Part shown: piece after piece, positions 34,223 through 43,442 of the stretch
Layout of the letters: every line of letters begins with the position of its first letter
Numbering within the stretch: the first letter of the stretch is position 1
From: Gaiella sp038230035
GTDB lineage: Bacteria > Actinomycetota > Thermoleophilia > Gaiellales > Gaiellaceae
Assembly: GCA_038230035.1 (NCBI GenBank)
Contig: JBBRNX010000001.1
Location: 124,001-188,000, forward strand
Length of the DNA stretch: 64,000 bases
Direction: 5' to 3'
Notes under the pieces: generated by a model
What the model saw: the letters and a program-made list of their open reading frames with translations, nothing else
What the model was told of the DNA's origin: nothing
Database searches by the model: none
Made by a program: the position numbers and the translations under genes

Positions 34223-35145
34223 GTGGCCCCACCGCTGCGGCCGGAGCGGTACAGCTCGTCGGCGGGCTGGCTCTCGCACCCTTGCTGCCGGGGCTCGTCC
34301 AGCACTGGAAAGCGCGACTGCAGGGCCGCCGAGGCCCGACGCCGCTGCAGCCGTACCGCGAGCTGCGCCGGCTCTGGGGGAAGAGCTCGGTCAGCGTGGA
34401 AGGGTCGACCGTCGTCTACCGGCTAACGCCCGCGGTCGTGGTCGCGAGCCTGATCACCGCGATTGCGCTCGTGCCGGTCGCAGCGCGCGCCCCCGGCTTC
34501 GGGGTCGGACACGACATTGTCGCCCTGATCGGGTTGCTGGCGCTTGCGCGTTTCGCCGTCGCCGCGGCGTCGTTCGATGGCGCGAACGGCTTCTCGCTGA
34601 TGGGCGCGAGCCGCGATCTGACGCTCGCAGTTTTCGTGGACGGGGTGCTCGTCCTTGCGATCACCGTGGCCGCGCTCGTGTCCGGGACGACCGACCTGCG
34701 TGGGATCGTCGCCGCGACGGCCGGTCCGCATCCGTGGTCGAGCCCGGCGCTCGGGCTCGCCGCGATCGCCTTCGCACTCGTTGTTGTCGCAGAGACCGGG
34801 CGTCAGCCGGTCGACAACCCGGATACGCACCTCGAGCTGACGATGATCCACGAGGGACCGCTGCTCGAGTACGCGGGTCGCGATCTTGCCTATCTCCAGT
34901 GGGCGTCCGCCGCGCGCCACTGGCTCGTGCTCGTGCTCGCGGCGCAGGTCTTCCTGCCGCACGCGACGAGCGTCTGGCTGCAGCTCGGCCTCCTCCCGGT
35001 TGCGTTGACGGTGCTCTGCGCCACGCTCGCTGTGGTCGAGACGCTGAACGCGAAGATGCGCGTGCTGCTTGTCCCCAGGCTGCTCGCGGTCGGCTCGGTC
35101 GTGGCGCTGCTCGGTGTCGCTGCCCGTCTGGTGGGGATGATGTGA
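34219..35145 (+). CDS. hyfC: Hydrogenase-4-like membrane subunit HyfC (NuoH homologue)
   Basis: A 308-residue NuoH/HyfC-type protein with about eight helices. Conserved points are LQGRRGPTPLQPYRELRRLW (quinone-side loop), FALVVVAETGRQPVDNPDTH and the glutamate-rich LTMIHEGPLLEYAGRDLAYL. It links the peripheral arm to the proton-pumping subunits. Start ATG overlaps the hyfB stop (ATGA); the end overlaps hyfE by GTGA. Confidence 0.86.
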   Translation: MSGPTAAAGAVQLVGGLALAPLLPGLVQHWKARLQGRRGPTPLQPYRELRRLWGKSSVSVEGSTVVYRLTPAVVVASLITAIALVPVAARAPGFGVGHDIVALIGLLALARFAVAAASFDGANGFSLMGASRDLTLAVFVDGVLVLAITVAALVSGTTDLRGIVAATAGPHPWSSPALGLAAIAFALVVVAETGRQPVDNPDTHLELTMIHEGPLLEYAGRDLAYLQWASAARHWLVLVLAAQVFLPHATSVWLQLGLLPVALTVLCATLAVVETLNAKMRVLLVPRLLAVGSVVALLGVAARLVGMM

Positions 35146-35753
35146 GCGGGACGGCCGCCTGGCTGCTCGTCGCGCTCGGCCTGCTCGTCGTGACGGTTCG
35201 ACGCCGCTCGGTAGCGGTCGGCGTCGTGACGACGCAGGCGTTGATCCTGTTCGGATCGGCGCTGAGTCACGCGACCACCGGCGCTGACGTTGTAGCGGCT
35301 GTGGCGCTAGCGGTACGCGGAGTCGGTCTGGCAGTAGTCGTCCTCTGGTTGGTCGCTCGCACACGCGAGAGCCGCGCCGTGCGCGCGAGCGTCGCGCCGC
35401 TTGCGCGAGCCGGCCTGGCCGTCGCGCTCGCACTGCTCCTCACCTGGCTCGTGCCTCGGATCGGTCTCGACTCGCGCACCGACGAGCGGGCGGTGATCGC
35501 ACTTGTCGCATTCGGCCTCGTTGCGGTGGCGACACGCCGCCCGACCCTGTTCCAGATCCTCGGCATCGTGCTCGTCGAGAACGGCCTGGCTTTGGCGGCG
35601 CTCTCGCTGCCGCGTGCGTCGTCTCTGGCGATCGAGTTGGGTGTCGTCTTCGATCTCGGCCTCGTCGTCCTCGCTGCCGCGGTCTTCCACGACCGGATCT
35701 TTGCCGAGTTCGGCTCCGGCGACAGTGCCTCTCTGAGGAGCCTGCGTGACTAA
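35142..35753 (+). CDS. hyfE: Hydrogenase-4-like membrane subunit HyfE
   Basis: A 203-residue hydrophobic protein with about six helices. HyfE combines a NuoK-like part with an N-terminal extension, and the segment LFQILGIVLVENGLALAALS near residue 140 is the recognisable NuoK/HyfE motif with its membrane glutamate. It lies between hyfC and hyfF as in the E. coli order, but hyfD (between C and E there) is absent. The GTG at 35142 overlaps the hyfC stop. Confidence 0.8.
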   Translation: MSGTAAWLLVALGLLVVTVRRRSVAVGVVTTQALILFGSALSHATTGADVVAAVALAVRGVGLAVVVLWLVARTRESRAVRASVAPLARAGLAVALALLLTWLVPRIGLDSRTDERAVIALVAFGLVAVATRRPTLFQILGIVLVENGLALAALSLPRASSLAIELGVVFDLGLVVLAAAVFHDRIFAEFGSGDSASLRSLRD

Positions 35754-37209
35754 CGCCCAGGCGCTTTCGGCGGCGCTGATCGCTGTGCCGGCACTGACGG
35801 CGTGCGTCGTCGCACTCGCGCCGGGCCGGGTTGTGCGGCGTGCCGCTCTCGCCGTCGCCGTGCCGACCGGAGCGGTCGCGGTCGCATTAGCCGGCGTCGC
35901 GCTCCACGATCTCGATCACCCGACCGTCGGCACATGGCTCGTCGTCGACCCGGCCGGCGGGTTGCTCGTCGCAGTGATCGGCGTCGTCGGGCTCGTCAGC
36001 GTCCTCGTGTCGCCGGCCTATCTCGACTCGAGCCAGGGAGCAGTCGTCAGAGAGGAGCGCCGGGAGCGGACGTACTTCGCCGTGCTCTACGCGTTCTGGA
36101 CCGTCCTCCTTGCGGTGCCGTTGGCGGGAAACGTCGGCGCGGCCTGGTTGCTGATCGAGGCGACGACCGCTGCGTCCGCGCTGCTGGTCGGCTTCAGCGG
36201 GAAGGGCCGTGCGCTCGAAGCCGCGTGGAAGTACCTCGTCCTCACCTCGCTCGGGCTCGGAGTCGCTCTGCTCGGAATCGCGCTGCTCTCGGCGGGCGTC
36301 CCACGGAGCGGCGTGGGCGCGCTCTCGTGGCAGGCGCTGGCAACGGTCTCGTCCGGCCGCGATACGGCTCTCGTCGCGTACCTGCTGTTGCTGGTGGGCC
36401 TCGCCGCGAAGATCGGTTGGGCGCCCGTGCACAACTGGCTTCCGGATGCTCACTGTGAGGCTCCGGCTCCGGTTTCCGCGTTGCTGTCAGCGGCGCTCCT
36501 GCCGGCGGTCTTGCTGGTCGCGTGGCGGTCGCAACTCGCGCTGGCGCCGGCCGTCGGGTTGAGGACAACGCAGACGGTACTCGTCGGCTTCGGGCTCGCA
36601 TCGCTTGTCGTCGCAGTGCCGTTCCTGTGGCGACCGATGGCGTGGAAGCGCCTGCTCGCGTACTCAAGCCTGGAGCATATGGGTGTGCTCGCGCTCGGGA
36701 TCGGCTTCGCGACACCGCTGGCCATTGCGGGGGTCGTCGTCCATCTGGGAGCGCACGCAGTCGCGAAGGCGCTCGGGTTTTACGCTGCGACACCGCTTCT
36801 CGCACACGATCCGCGCGCCGCTGGCCACGCCGTGACGGGCATCGGCCGGACGGAGCCTCGGCTGGGCGCTGCGGTGGGGCTCTCGCTCGGCACGCTTGCC
36901 GGCCTACCGCCGTTCCCGTTGTTCGTCAGCGAAGTGCTCGTTCTCGCCGGTGGCTTCCAGGCGGACCGACCGTGGGCTGCGGCGATCGCGACCGTGCTGC
37001 TCGCGCTCGGTTTCCTCGGGTTGGCGCACACGTTGATCGAGACGACTGTCGGTAAGCGCCGCAGTGGGCGGGCGGTCGCGGCAGCCGGCCTGCGCGGCGT
37101 CACGCTTCTGACTGCCGGGTCGGCCGTCGTGCTCCTCGCGCTTGCTGCCGTCGGCCCGTGGCTGTCGCGGACAGATCTCGTGGACGCGTTGATCCGGGGG
37201 CTCCCGTGA
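35746..37209 (+). CDS. hyfF: Hydrogenase-4-like proton-pumping subunit HyfF
   Basis: A 487-residue NuoN/HyfF-type antiporter-like protein with about 14 helices. WLLIEATTAASALLVGFSGK carries the conserved glutamate, KIGWAPVHNWLPDAHCEAPA the lysine and histidines, and KRLLAYSSLEHMGVLALGIG the second lysine region. Together with HyfB it gives the module two antiporter-type subunits (E. coli Hyf has three). The GTG at 35746 overlaps hyfE by 8 bases. Confidence 0.86.
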   Translation: MTNAQALSAALIAVPALTACVVALAPGRVVRRAALAVAVPTGAVAVALAGVALHDLDHPTVGTWLVVDPAGGLLVAVIGVVGLVSVLVSPAYLDSSQGAVVREERRERTYFAVLYAFWTVLLAVPLAGNVGAAWLLIEATTAASALLVGFSGKGRALEAAWKYLVLTSLGLGVALLGIALLSAGVPRSGVGALSWQALATVSSGRDTALVAYLLLLVGLAAKIGWAPVHNWLPDAHCEAPAPVSALLSAALLPAVLLVAWRSQLALAPAVGLRTTQTVLVGFGLASLVVAVPFLWRPMAWKRLLAYSSLEHMGVLALGIGFATPLAIAGVVVHLGAHAVAKALGFYAATPLLAHDPRAAGHAVTGIGRTEPRLGAAVGLSLGTLAGLPPFPLFVSEVLVLAGGFQADRPWAAAIATVLLALGFLGLAHTLIETTVGKRRSGRAVAAAGLRGVTLLTAGSAVVLLALAAVGPWLSRTDLVDALIRGLP

Positions 37210-38572
37210 CGTATCGCGACGGCGTCGCCGAAGCGCTCGACTCCGGGTGGCGCTTTGGCGCGCTGTACGCGACGGCCGGTGGCATCGTGCGCACGCTGCT
37301 TGTCTCCGCGGGCGGCGAGGTACGACTGGAGTCCGCCGAGAGGGCGACGCCTTCGATCGTCGATCTTGCGCCCGCAGCCGGTTGGGACGAGCGCGAGGCG
37401 CACGATCTCTACGGAGTCGACTTCGCCGGTCACGAGCCAATGCGACCGCTTGTCGACCACGATCTCGATCTCGGCCGCTGGACGGTTCCGATCCAGGGTC
37501 GTGACGCCTATCAGGTCGCGGTCGGGCCGATCCACGCCGGGGTGATCGAGTCGGGCCACTTCCGTTTCCATGTCGTCGGCGACAGAATCCTCCACGTTGA
37601 CGCGCGGCTCTTCTACAAGCACCGCGGTCTCGAGAAGGCGGCCGAGGGCGCAACGCTCGAGTCGGGGATCGTGTTCGCAGGTCGCGCCTGCGGTGCGTGC
37701 GCGGTGGCGAACGGCGTGGCCTACGCGCTCGCGTGCGAGGCCGCGCTCGGGCTGCACGCTGGCGCGGAGCTAGCTCGCGTGCGAACGATCCTGCTGGAGC
37801 TCGAACGCGTCTGGAGCCACCTCAACGACATCGCCGCCGCCTGCTCGGGAACCGGGCTCGCGGCCGGGAACAACCGCTTCGCCGGGCTCACCGAACGCGC
37901 TCGGAGGCTGAACGCAACGCTCACCGGGCACCGCTTCCTCTTCGGCACGGTGCGGGTCGGCGGTAGCGACGTGGCTCTCGATGACGAGGCCGTTCGCACC
38001 GCGCGGACCGAGCTCGCGCTCGTGCGCGACGCTGCGGCCAGTGGCTGGCGCGAGCTCGCGTTCAACTCCTCGTTCCAGGATCGGCTGCCCGATATCGGAA
38101 TCCTCGATGCCGACGACGTGCACCGTCTGGGCACGGTCGGCCCGGCTGCGCGCGCGGCCGGAGTCGCCGAGGACGTGCGAGTGCACGCGCCAGATCTTGC
38201 GTACGACGACTTCGTGCCCGTGGTAACGACTCGTGCGGTCGGCGATGCCAGGCTCGGGTCGAGCAGAGGGCTCTCGAGTGGTGGCAGTCGCTCGACATCC
38301 TCGAACGGCTTCTCGACCGATTCGTTGCGCCGGCCGCAGCCGAGCGTGGCGGCCTCGAGAGCGGGATTGGCGTCGGCCGCGTCGAGAGCCCGCGCGGCGC
38401 GACGGCATGCATCGTCGAGCGAGCGGGCGACCGCGTCGCGCGACTGCATCTGCGAACCGGTTCGTATGCCAACTGGCCGTCCGTTGCGCACGCTGCGACC
38501 GACGACCTGTTCCCCGACTTCCCGCTGATCAACAAGAGCTTCGAGCTCTGCTACGCCTGCGCCGACCGCTGA
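37206..38572 (+). pseudogene. hyfG: [NiFe]-hydrogenase large subunit HyfG-like, with a one-base frameshift
   Basis: A fused NuoC/NuoD-type protein. The N-terminal part ends in the NuoC signature WDEREAHDLYGVDFAGHEP; the catalytic part has the first metal motif RACGACAVANG, with both cysteines. At about 38251 the frame breaks: restoring one G (AGG then GCT) continues as RALEWWQSLDILERLLDRF and runs to FELCYACADR and TGA at 38570-38572. That end supplies the second C-x2-C, so all four Ni/Fe ligands exist in the corrected protein (about 455 residues). It stops right after CADR with no maturation extension. The uncorrected frame ends at 38528 with low-complexity Ser/Arg sequence. GTG start overlaps hyfF. 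Confidence 0.8.
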
Positions 38573-39048
38573 TGCTCACTCTGCTCCGAGACCTCCGGCG
38601 AACCAGGCGCTCTGTCGCGCTCGCTCCTCCGGACCGTGGTCGCAGCCTCGCGATCAGGCATGTGGACGCGGGCTCGTGCAACGCGTGCGAGCACGAGCTG
38701 ACGCTTACGTCGAGCCCGTACTACGACCTGCAGCGCTTCGGCCTCGGGATCGTCGCGTCGCCGCGCCACGCGGACGTGCTGCTCGTCACGGGTCCGGTCA
38801 CGACGCGCATGCGCGAGCCGCTGCTTGTCGCGTACAACGCGATGCCGGAGCCGCGGCGCGTTGCGGCGCTCGGCGACTGCGCCCTCGGTTGCAACGTCCT
38901 CGGCCTGGCCACCGAGTTCGTCGGCCCGGTCGAGGCCGTGTTGCCGGTCGACCTTCGCATCCCAGGCTGCCCGCCGACGCCAGACGCGATCGCCGAGGCG
39001 CTCCTCGGCCTGATCGACGCCGCACACGACGGTCAGACGCCCCCTTGA
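38572..39048 (+). CDS. hyfI: Hydrogenase small subunit HyfI-like (NuoB homologue)
   Basis: A 158-residue NuoB-fold protein holding the proximal 4Fe-4S cluster. Ligand motifs are DAGSCNACEHEL, GDCALGCNVLGL and IPGCPPTPDAIAEAL, matching the small subunits HycG/HyfI. It passes electrons between the large subunit and other Fe-S proteins. No separate ferredoxin-like subunits (HyfA or HyfH) are coded beside it, so the next electron carrier is unknown. The ATG shares one base with the corrected hyfG stop. Confidence 0.85.
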   Translation: MLTLLRDLRRTRRSVALAPPDRGRSLAIRHVDAGSCNACEHELTLTSSPYYDLQRFGLGIVASPRHADVLLVTGPVTTRMREPLLVAYNAMPEPRRVAALGDCALGCNVLGLATEFVGPVEAVLPVDLRIPGCPPTPDAIAEALLGLIDAAHDGQTPP

Positions 39049-39056
39049 CGTCGGTG

Positions 39057-39386
39057 CTAGGTCGCGGGGTAGTGGCCCTCGCCGGGCCAGGAGGAGAGGA
39101 TCATGACGATGCGGGCGCCGCCCGCGCTTGTGACGCTGTGCCGCTCGCCGGGCTCGAACGTGAGCAGGGTCGCGGGCCCGGCCTCGACGGAGTCGCCGCC
39201 CGCCTCGATGCGCGCCGTTCCTTCGACCACGGTGAGCCACGTACGCTCGCGAACCTGGTGGTCGCCGAGCTCCTCGCCAGGCCGGAGGCGGATGACGATC
39301 GCACGCGCCCCGTCCACGGTCTCGAGCGCTGCCGCCAGGCGAGTCCCTTCAGGTGCCTCGATTTCGGTCAGGTCCCAGGACTGCAC
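39057..39386 (-). CDS. Small cupin-domain protein
   Basis: A 109-residue single cupin: IVIRLRPGEELGDHQVRERT is the first motif, with one histidine, and TFEPGERHSVTSAGGARIVM the second. Function unknown; such proteins bind small ligands or metals. The GTG at 39386 is preferred because the longer frame would read through the tRNA gene. Convergent with hyfI and just downstream of tRNA-Lys on the minus strand. Confidence 0.72.
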   Translation of the reverse strand: MQSWDLTEIEAPEGTRLAAALETVDGARAIVIRLRPGEELGDHQVRERTWLTVVEGTARIEAGGDSVEAGPATLLTFEPGERHSVTSAGGARIVMILSSWPGEGHYPAT

Positions 39387-39472
39387 GCCGCGGATCCTAG
39401 TGAACGAGCGCAACGGCCGACGCAAACATGCCGGCGGCCGCGAGAGTGGGCTCGGGCCTTGCGCGACAAGCA

Positions 39473-39545
39473 TGGGCCGTGAAGGATTCGAACCTTCGAC
39501 CTTGGGATTAAGAGTCCCCTGCTCTACCAACTGAGCTAACGGCCC
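39473..39545 (-). tRNA. tRNA-Lys (CTT)
   Basis: A complete 73-base cloverleaf on the minus strand. The acceptor arms GGGCCGT and ACGGCCC pair over 7 bp. The D arm is GCTC-AGTTGGTA-GAGC, the anticodon loop CTCTTAA gives anticodon CTT (lysine AAG codons), and the T arm contains GGTTCGAATCC. The first anticodon-stem pair is a G-A mismatch. CCA is not encoded. It is the only tRNA in the window. Confidence 0.95.
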
Positions 39546-39642
39546 GGGCGGCTCGCAAGTCTAGCGCGCCTCCGAATTTCCGCTTGCTCGTACGCGCGGT
39601 AGAGGTGGCTCGCCAGCGCGGGAGTGCTGTAGGCTCGCGTCG

Positions 39643-40644
39643 GTGCGCAGGGGTTCCATCGTCCGCATTCTGGGGCTCACCGCGGTGTTCGTGGTCATCC
39701 AGGCGATCGTCGCGGTCGCCTTCAAGTGGCTGCCGACCTCTGCATCCCGCCAGATGGACCGGATCACCTTCGTCTACTGGTTCGCGACGGTGATCTGCAT
39801 TGGGATCTTCGCCGTCGTGATGGCGGTGATCGTCTACTCGGTCTGGCAGTTCCGAGCCCAGACCGACGACGAGACCGACGGCCCGCCGATCCACGGGCAC
39901 ACCGGTCTCGAGATCGGCTGGACGGTCGTGCCGGCGCTGCTCGTGATCGCGATCGGCGTCGTGAGTGCGATCGTGCTCTCGCAGAACGGACGGGCCGGGA
40001 CGAACCCGCTTCACGTGAACGTGACGGCGCAGCAGTTCGAGTGGAGCTTCGCCTATCCAGATCGGAAGAATCTGAAGTCGCACGTGCTCGTCCTGCCCGT
40101 GAACCGTGCGACCCGGCTCGACTTCCAGGCACTCGACGTGATCCACTCGTTCTGGGTGCCGGAGTTCGGCCAGAAGCAGGATGCCGTCCCGGGCATTCAC
40201 ACCCATCTCGTGGTGACACCGACGCGCACAGGCACGTTCACGCTGATTTGCACCGAGCTCTGCGGGCTCGGCCACGCGACGATGCGCGCCGCTGTGAACG
40301 TCGTCGACGACGCCGGCTTCGCAGCCTGGGTCAAGAAGCAGCAGTCCGGTGGCACCACCGGCGACCCGGGTGCCGCAGCGTTCGCGAGCGGCGGCTGCGG
40401 CGGCTGTCACACGTTCAGGCCGGCTGGGTCCGGCGGCCAGATCGGGCCGAGCCTGAACAATCTGGCGGTGGACGCGAAGAAGGCCGGGCAGCCGCTCGCC
40501 GATTACGTGAAAAAGTCGATCGTCGATCCGAACGCGTATGTCGTCCCCGGGTACCAGAAGGGCGTGATGCCGACGACATTCGGCCAATCCTTCTCGGCGC
40601 GGCAGATCGACGCTCTGGTGAAGTACCTGACAGGAACGACGTAG
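39643..40644 (+). CDS. ctaC: Cytochrome c oxidase subunit II with fused C-terminal cytochrome c domain
   Basis: A 333-residue caa3-type subunit II. Two N-terminal helices are followed by the CuA cupredoxin domain (HSFWVPEFGQKQDAVPG, then the copper-site CTELCGLGHATM), and a class I cytochrome c from about residue 245 with haem motif CGGCH and methionine loop GVMPTTFGQSF. It accepts electrons at the outer face and feeds CuA. The fused domain closely resembles the second domain of the diheme lipoprotein at 44463-45275. GTG start at 39643; ctaD follows after 15 bases. Confidence 0.92.
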   Translation: MRRGSIVRILGLTAVFVVIQAIVAVAFKWLPTSASRQMDRITFVYWFATVICIGIFAVVMAVIVYSVWQFRAQTDDETDGPPIHGHTGLEIGWTVVPALLVIAIGVVSAIVLSQNGRAGTNPLHVNVTAQQFEWSFAYPDRKNLKSHVLVLPVNRATRLDFQALDVIHSFWVPEFGQKQDAVPGIHTHLVVTPTRTGTFTLICTELCGLGHATMRAAVNVVDDAGFAAWVKKQQSGGTTGDPGAAAFASGGCGGCHTFRPAGSGGQIGPSLNNLAVDAKKAGQPLADYVKKSIVDPNAYVVPGYQKGVMPTTFGQSFSARQIDALVKYLTGTT

Positions 40645-40659
40645 GAAAGGGAGCACCGA

Positions 40660-42597
40660 GTGACGACCGTCGTCCACCATGACCCTGAAACGCCCCAGGC
40701 GTTCGAGCCGTTCGGGCCGCGTACCCGCGGGTTCCTGCTGCGCTCCGGTTGGGTTCGGGCGACCTGGTGTACCGGCCTGTTCTTCCTCGTCGGGATGTAT
40801 CTCGTCGTCGGCTCGCGCTGGCTCTTCGACATGCATCCGGCGTACAACTGGACGATCATTACGCTCGTCGGCGGGCTCACGATGGCGCCGATCGGTTTCC
40901 TGACCGGCCTCGGTGCGTTCGAGTACTGGCTCTACTGGATTTCGGGTCGGCCGACGCGTGAGGAAGACCATTCCGGGCATGGAGCGAAGCGCTGGCCCGA
41001 CTACTTCCGGATCAACACCGACCACAAGGTGATCGGCGTCCAGTACACGGTCACCGTGTTCTTCTTCTTCGTCATCGGTGGCCTGATGGCGATGCTCTTC
41101 CGGGCCGAGCTCGCCCAGCCGGGTCTGCAGTTCTTCAGCTCGCAGACGTACAACGGGCTCGTCTCGATGCACGCCGTGCTGATGATCTTCCTGTTCATCA
41201 TCCCGGCGTTCGCCGGGCTCGCGAACTTCGTCGTCCCGCTGATGCTCGGTGCGCCCGACATGGCGTTCCCGCGCCTGAATGCGCTGTCCTTCTGGCTGCT
41301 GCCGATCGCGGGCGTTATGTTCATGTCGAGCTTCCTGGCGCCGGGAGGCCCGTTTGCCGCGGGCTGGACGGGCTATGCGCCGCTCTCGGTCGACTCACCC
41401 GTCGGCTCGATGTTCTTCAACATGGGCGTCCAGTGGGCCGGCGCCTCGTCGATCCTCACCGCGCTCAACTTCCTGGTCACGATCATCACGATGCGCGCGC
41501 CGGGCATGACGTTCTGGCGGATGCCGCTGCTCGTGTGGGCGAACTTCACGACTTCGCTGCTCGTCGTGATCGCGACACCGTTCATTGCCGGCTCGCAGTT
41601 CTTCGTCATGTTCGACCGGGTGCTGCACACGAGCTTCTTCATCCCGGCCCATGGTGGCTACGTGCTCGGGTACCAGCACATCTTCTGGTTCTACAGCCAT
41701 CCGGCCGTCTACATCATGATGCTGCCCGGCTTCGGAATCGTCTCGGAGGTGATCTCGACGATGTCGCGCAAGCCGATCTTCGGCTACCGGCTGATGGCCC
41801 TGTCGTTCATCGGGATCCTGGTCCTCGGCTTCTCGGTCTGGGCCCATCACATGTTTGTCGCAGGCATGGCCGACTGGCTGCGTGTGCCGATGATGATCAC
41901 GACGCTGCTGATCGCTGTGCCGACCGGGATCAAGGTCTTCTCCTGGCTGGCGACGCTATGGGAGGGGAAGATCCGCCTGACGACGCCGATGCTGTGGGCG
42001 CTCGGGTTCATTTCGATGTTCGTGATCGGCGGCCTCTCCGGCATCTTCCTCGGCTCGGTGCCGATCGACATCCACGCGTCGGACACGTACTTCATCGTCG
42101 CGCACATCCACTACGTGCTCTTCGGCGGCTCCGTGTTCACGATCTTCGCCGGGGTCTACTACTGGTTCCCGAAGGTGACGGGGCGGATGTACAACGAGCG
42201 CCTCGGCAAGCTGCATTTCTGGCTCACCTTCATCAGTTTCAACGTGACGTTCTTCCCGATGCACTACATCGGCCTGCGCGGGATGCCGCGCCGCGTCTTC
42301 GACTACTCGAGCGCTTTCGGCGATTTGAACATGATCATCTCCGTCGCGTCGTTCGTGCTCGGCGTGTCGACGGTGATCTTCTTTTACAACATGACCACGA
42401 GCTGGGTTCGCGGCCCGCTCGCGGGCGACAACCCATGGCGCGCGAATACGCTCGAGTGGCAGGTCACCTCGCCGCCGCCGGTCTTCAACTTCGACGAGAT
42501 TCCTGTGGTCGTCGGCGGCCCATACGAGTACGGCGTCCCCGGCGCGAAGCACGCGATTCTGCACGGCGCACCGGTGGCCGAGGAGGTTCATGCGTGA
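40660..42597 (+). CDS. ctaD: Cytochrome c oxidase subunit I
   Basis: A 645-residue haem-copper oxidase catalytic subunit, with an N-terminal extension of about 100 residues carrying two or three extra helices before VIGVQYTVTVFFFFVIGGLM. It has the haem a ligand in LVSMHAVLMIFLFI, the CuB site in FWFYSHPAVYIMMLPGFG and HHMF, and the binuclear-centre histidines in FIVAHIHYVLFGG. It reduces oxygen and pumps protons. The E-x6-H region FWFYSHPAVY replaces the E-x3-H pattern of A1 oxidases (no XGHPEVY), with YSHPAVY typical of A2-type enzymes. GTG start at 40660 after AGGAAAGGGAG. Confidence 0.93.
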   Translation: MTTVVHHDPETPQAFEPFGPRTRGFLLRSGWVRATWCTGLFFLVGMYLVVGSRWLFDMHPAYNWTIITLVGGLTMAPIGFLTGLGAFEYWLYWISGRPTREEDHSGHGAKRWPDYFRINTDHKVIGVQYTVTVFFFFVIGGLMAMLFRAELAQPGLQFFSSQTYNGLVSMHAVLMIFLFIIPAFAGLANFVVPLMLGAPDMAFPRLNALSFWLLPIAGVMFMSSFLAPGGPFAAGWTGYAPLSVDSPVGSMFFNMGVQWAGASSILTALNFLVTIITMRAPGMTFWRMPLLVWANFTTSLLVVIATPFIAGSQFFVMFDRVLHTSFFIPAHGGYVLGYQHIFWFYSHPAVYIMMLPGFGIVSEVISTMSRKPIFGYRLMALSFIGILVLGFSVWAHHMFVAGMADWLRVPMMITTLLIAVPTGIKVFSWLATLWEGKIRLTTPMLWALGFISMFVIGGLSGIFLGSVPIDIHASDTYFIVAHIHYVLFGGSVFTIFAGVYYWFPKVTGRMYNERLGKLHFWLTFISFNVTFFPMHYIGLRGMPRRVFDYSSAFGDLNMIISVASFVLGVSTVIFFYNMTTSWVRGPLAGDNPWRANTLEWQVTSPPPVFNFDEIPVVVGGPYEYGVPGAKHAILHGAPVAEEVHA

Positions 42598-43442
42598 GTG
42601 AGGAGCACGCCAACGTTCTCGTCGTCGCGAACGAGACGCTCTCCGGCCGTGAGCTGATCGCCGCTGTCGAGCGGCGTGCGAAGCAGAGCCCGATCCGCGC
42701 GCTCGTCGTCGCGCCGGTGAACGATCCCGTTGCCGGCTACGTCGTCTACCAGGGGACGCGACGTGCGGCCGCGGGGCGCCGGCTCGAAAGAACCCTTCAG
42801 GCGCTCCGCGAGCTGGGTGTTCCTGCGTACGGCTACGTCTCGGGCGAAGGGCCTCTCGATGCGGTGAAGGATGCGCTCGCGCAGGAGGACATCGACGAGC
42901 TGATCGTGTCGACTCATCCCGCAGCGCGCTCCGGCTGGCTCCGTCGAGATCTGCTGACCGAGATCAGGCGCGCAGCAGGGAACCGTCCGCTGGAGCACGT
43001 CGTGGCGGACGTCGCGTTGGAGTCGGGCGCGGTGAACGTCCTTGTCGTCGCCAACGAGACCGTCCTCGGCGAGCCGTTGCTCAACGCGATCCGCCAGCGT
43101 GCAGCCAAGGACACGGTCAGCTTCCTGATCGTCAGCCCGCAGAGTGACTCGATCGAGACGATCGCTGCGGGGCATCCGGATGCCGAGCGGCGCCTGCGTG
43201 GAGCCGTCGCCGAGCTGCAGTCGGAGGGAATCGACGTGCACGGCCAGATTGCACATCCCGATCCGTACACCGCTGCCATCGAGACGATCCACGACGAGCG
43301 CATCGACGAGGTGATCGTCTCGACCTTCCCCGGTGAGCGCTCCGGCTGGCTGCGCCGTGATCTGGTCGGACGGCTGCGAAGTGACTCCGGCCTGCCGGTT
43401 CAGCATGTCGTCGTCGAGTCGAGGGTGGAGACAACAGCGTGA
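42594..43442 (+). CDS. Tandem Usp-like protein inside the oxidase operon
   Basis: A 282-residue cytoplasmic protein made of two repeats of about 135 residues. Both start with NVLVVANET and both end with the pattern DELIVSTHPAARSGWLRRDL or DEVIVSTFPGERSGWLRRDL. The alpha/beta layout resembles universal stress proteins, but the canonical ATP-binding G-x2-G-x9-G(S/T) is not evident. It lies between ctaD and ctaE, overlapping both by 4 bases, so it is translated with the oxidase. It may sense nucleotide or redox state of respiration; this is speculation. Confidence 0.72.
   Translation: MSEEHANVLVVANETLSGRELIAAVERRAKQSPIRALVVAPVNDPVAGYVVYQGTRRAAAGRRLERTLQALRELGVPAYGYVSGEGPLDAVKDALAQEDIDELIVSTHPAARSGWLRRDLLTEIRRAAGNRPLEHVVADVALESGAVNVLVVANETVLGEPLLNAIRQRAAKDTVSFLIVSPQSDSIETIAAGHPDAERRLRGAVAELQSEGIDVHGQIAHPDPYTAAIETIHDERIDEVIVSTFPGERSGWLRRDLVGRLRSDSGLPVQHVVVESRVETTA

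Noticed and set aside
39508..41172. A 554-codon open frame on the minus strand opposite the oxidase genes
   Set aside because: It runs antisense to ctaC/ctaD and through the tRNA, is full of Arg/His/Asp/Glu as expected for an antisense shadow of GC-rich code, and has no domain or start signal.
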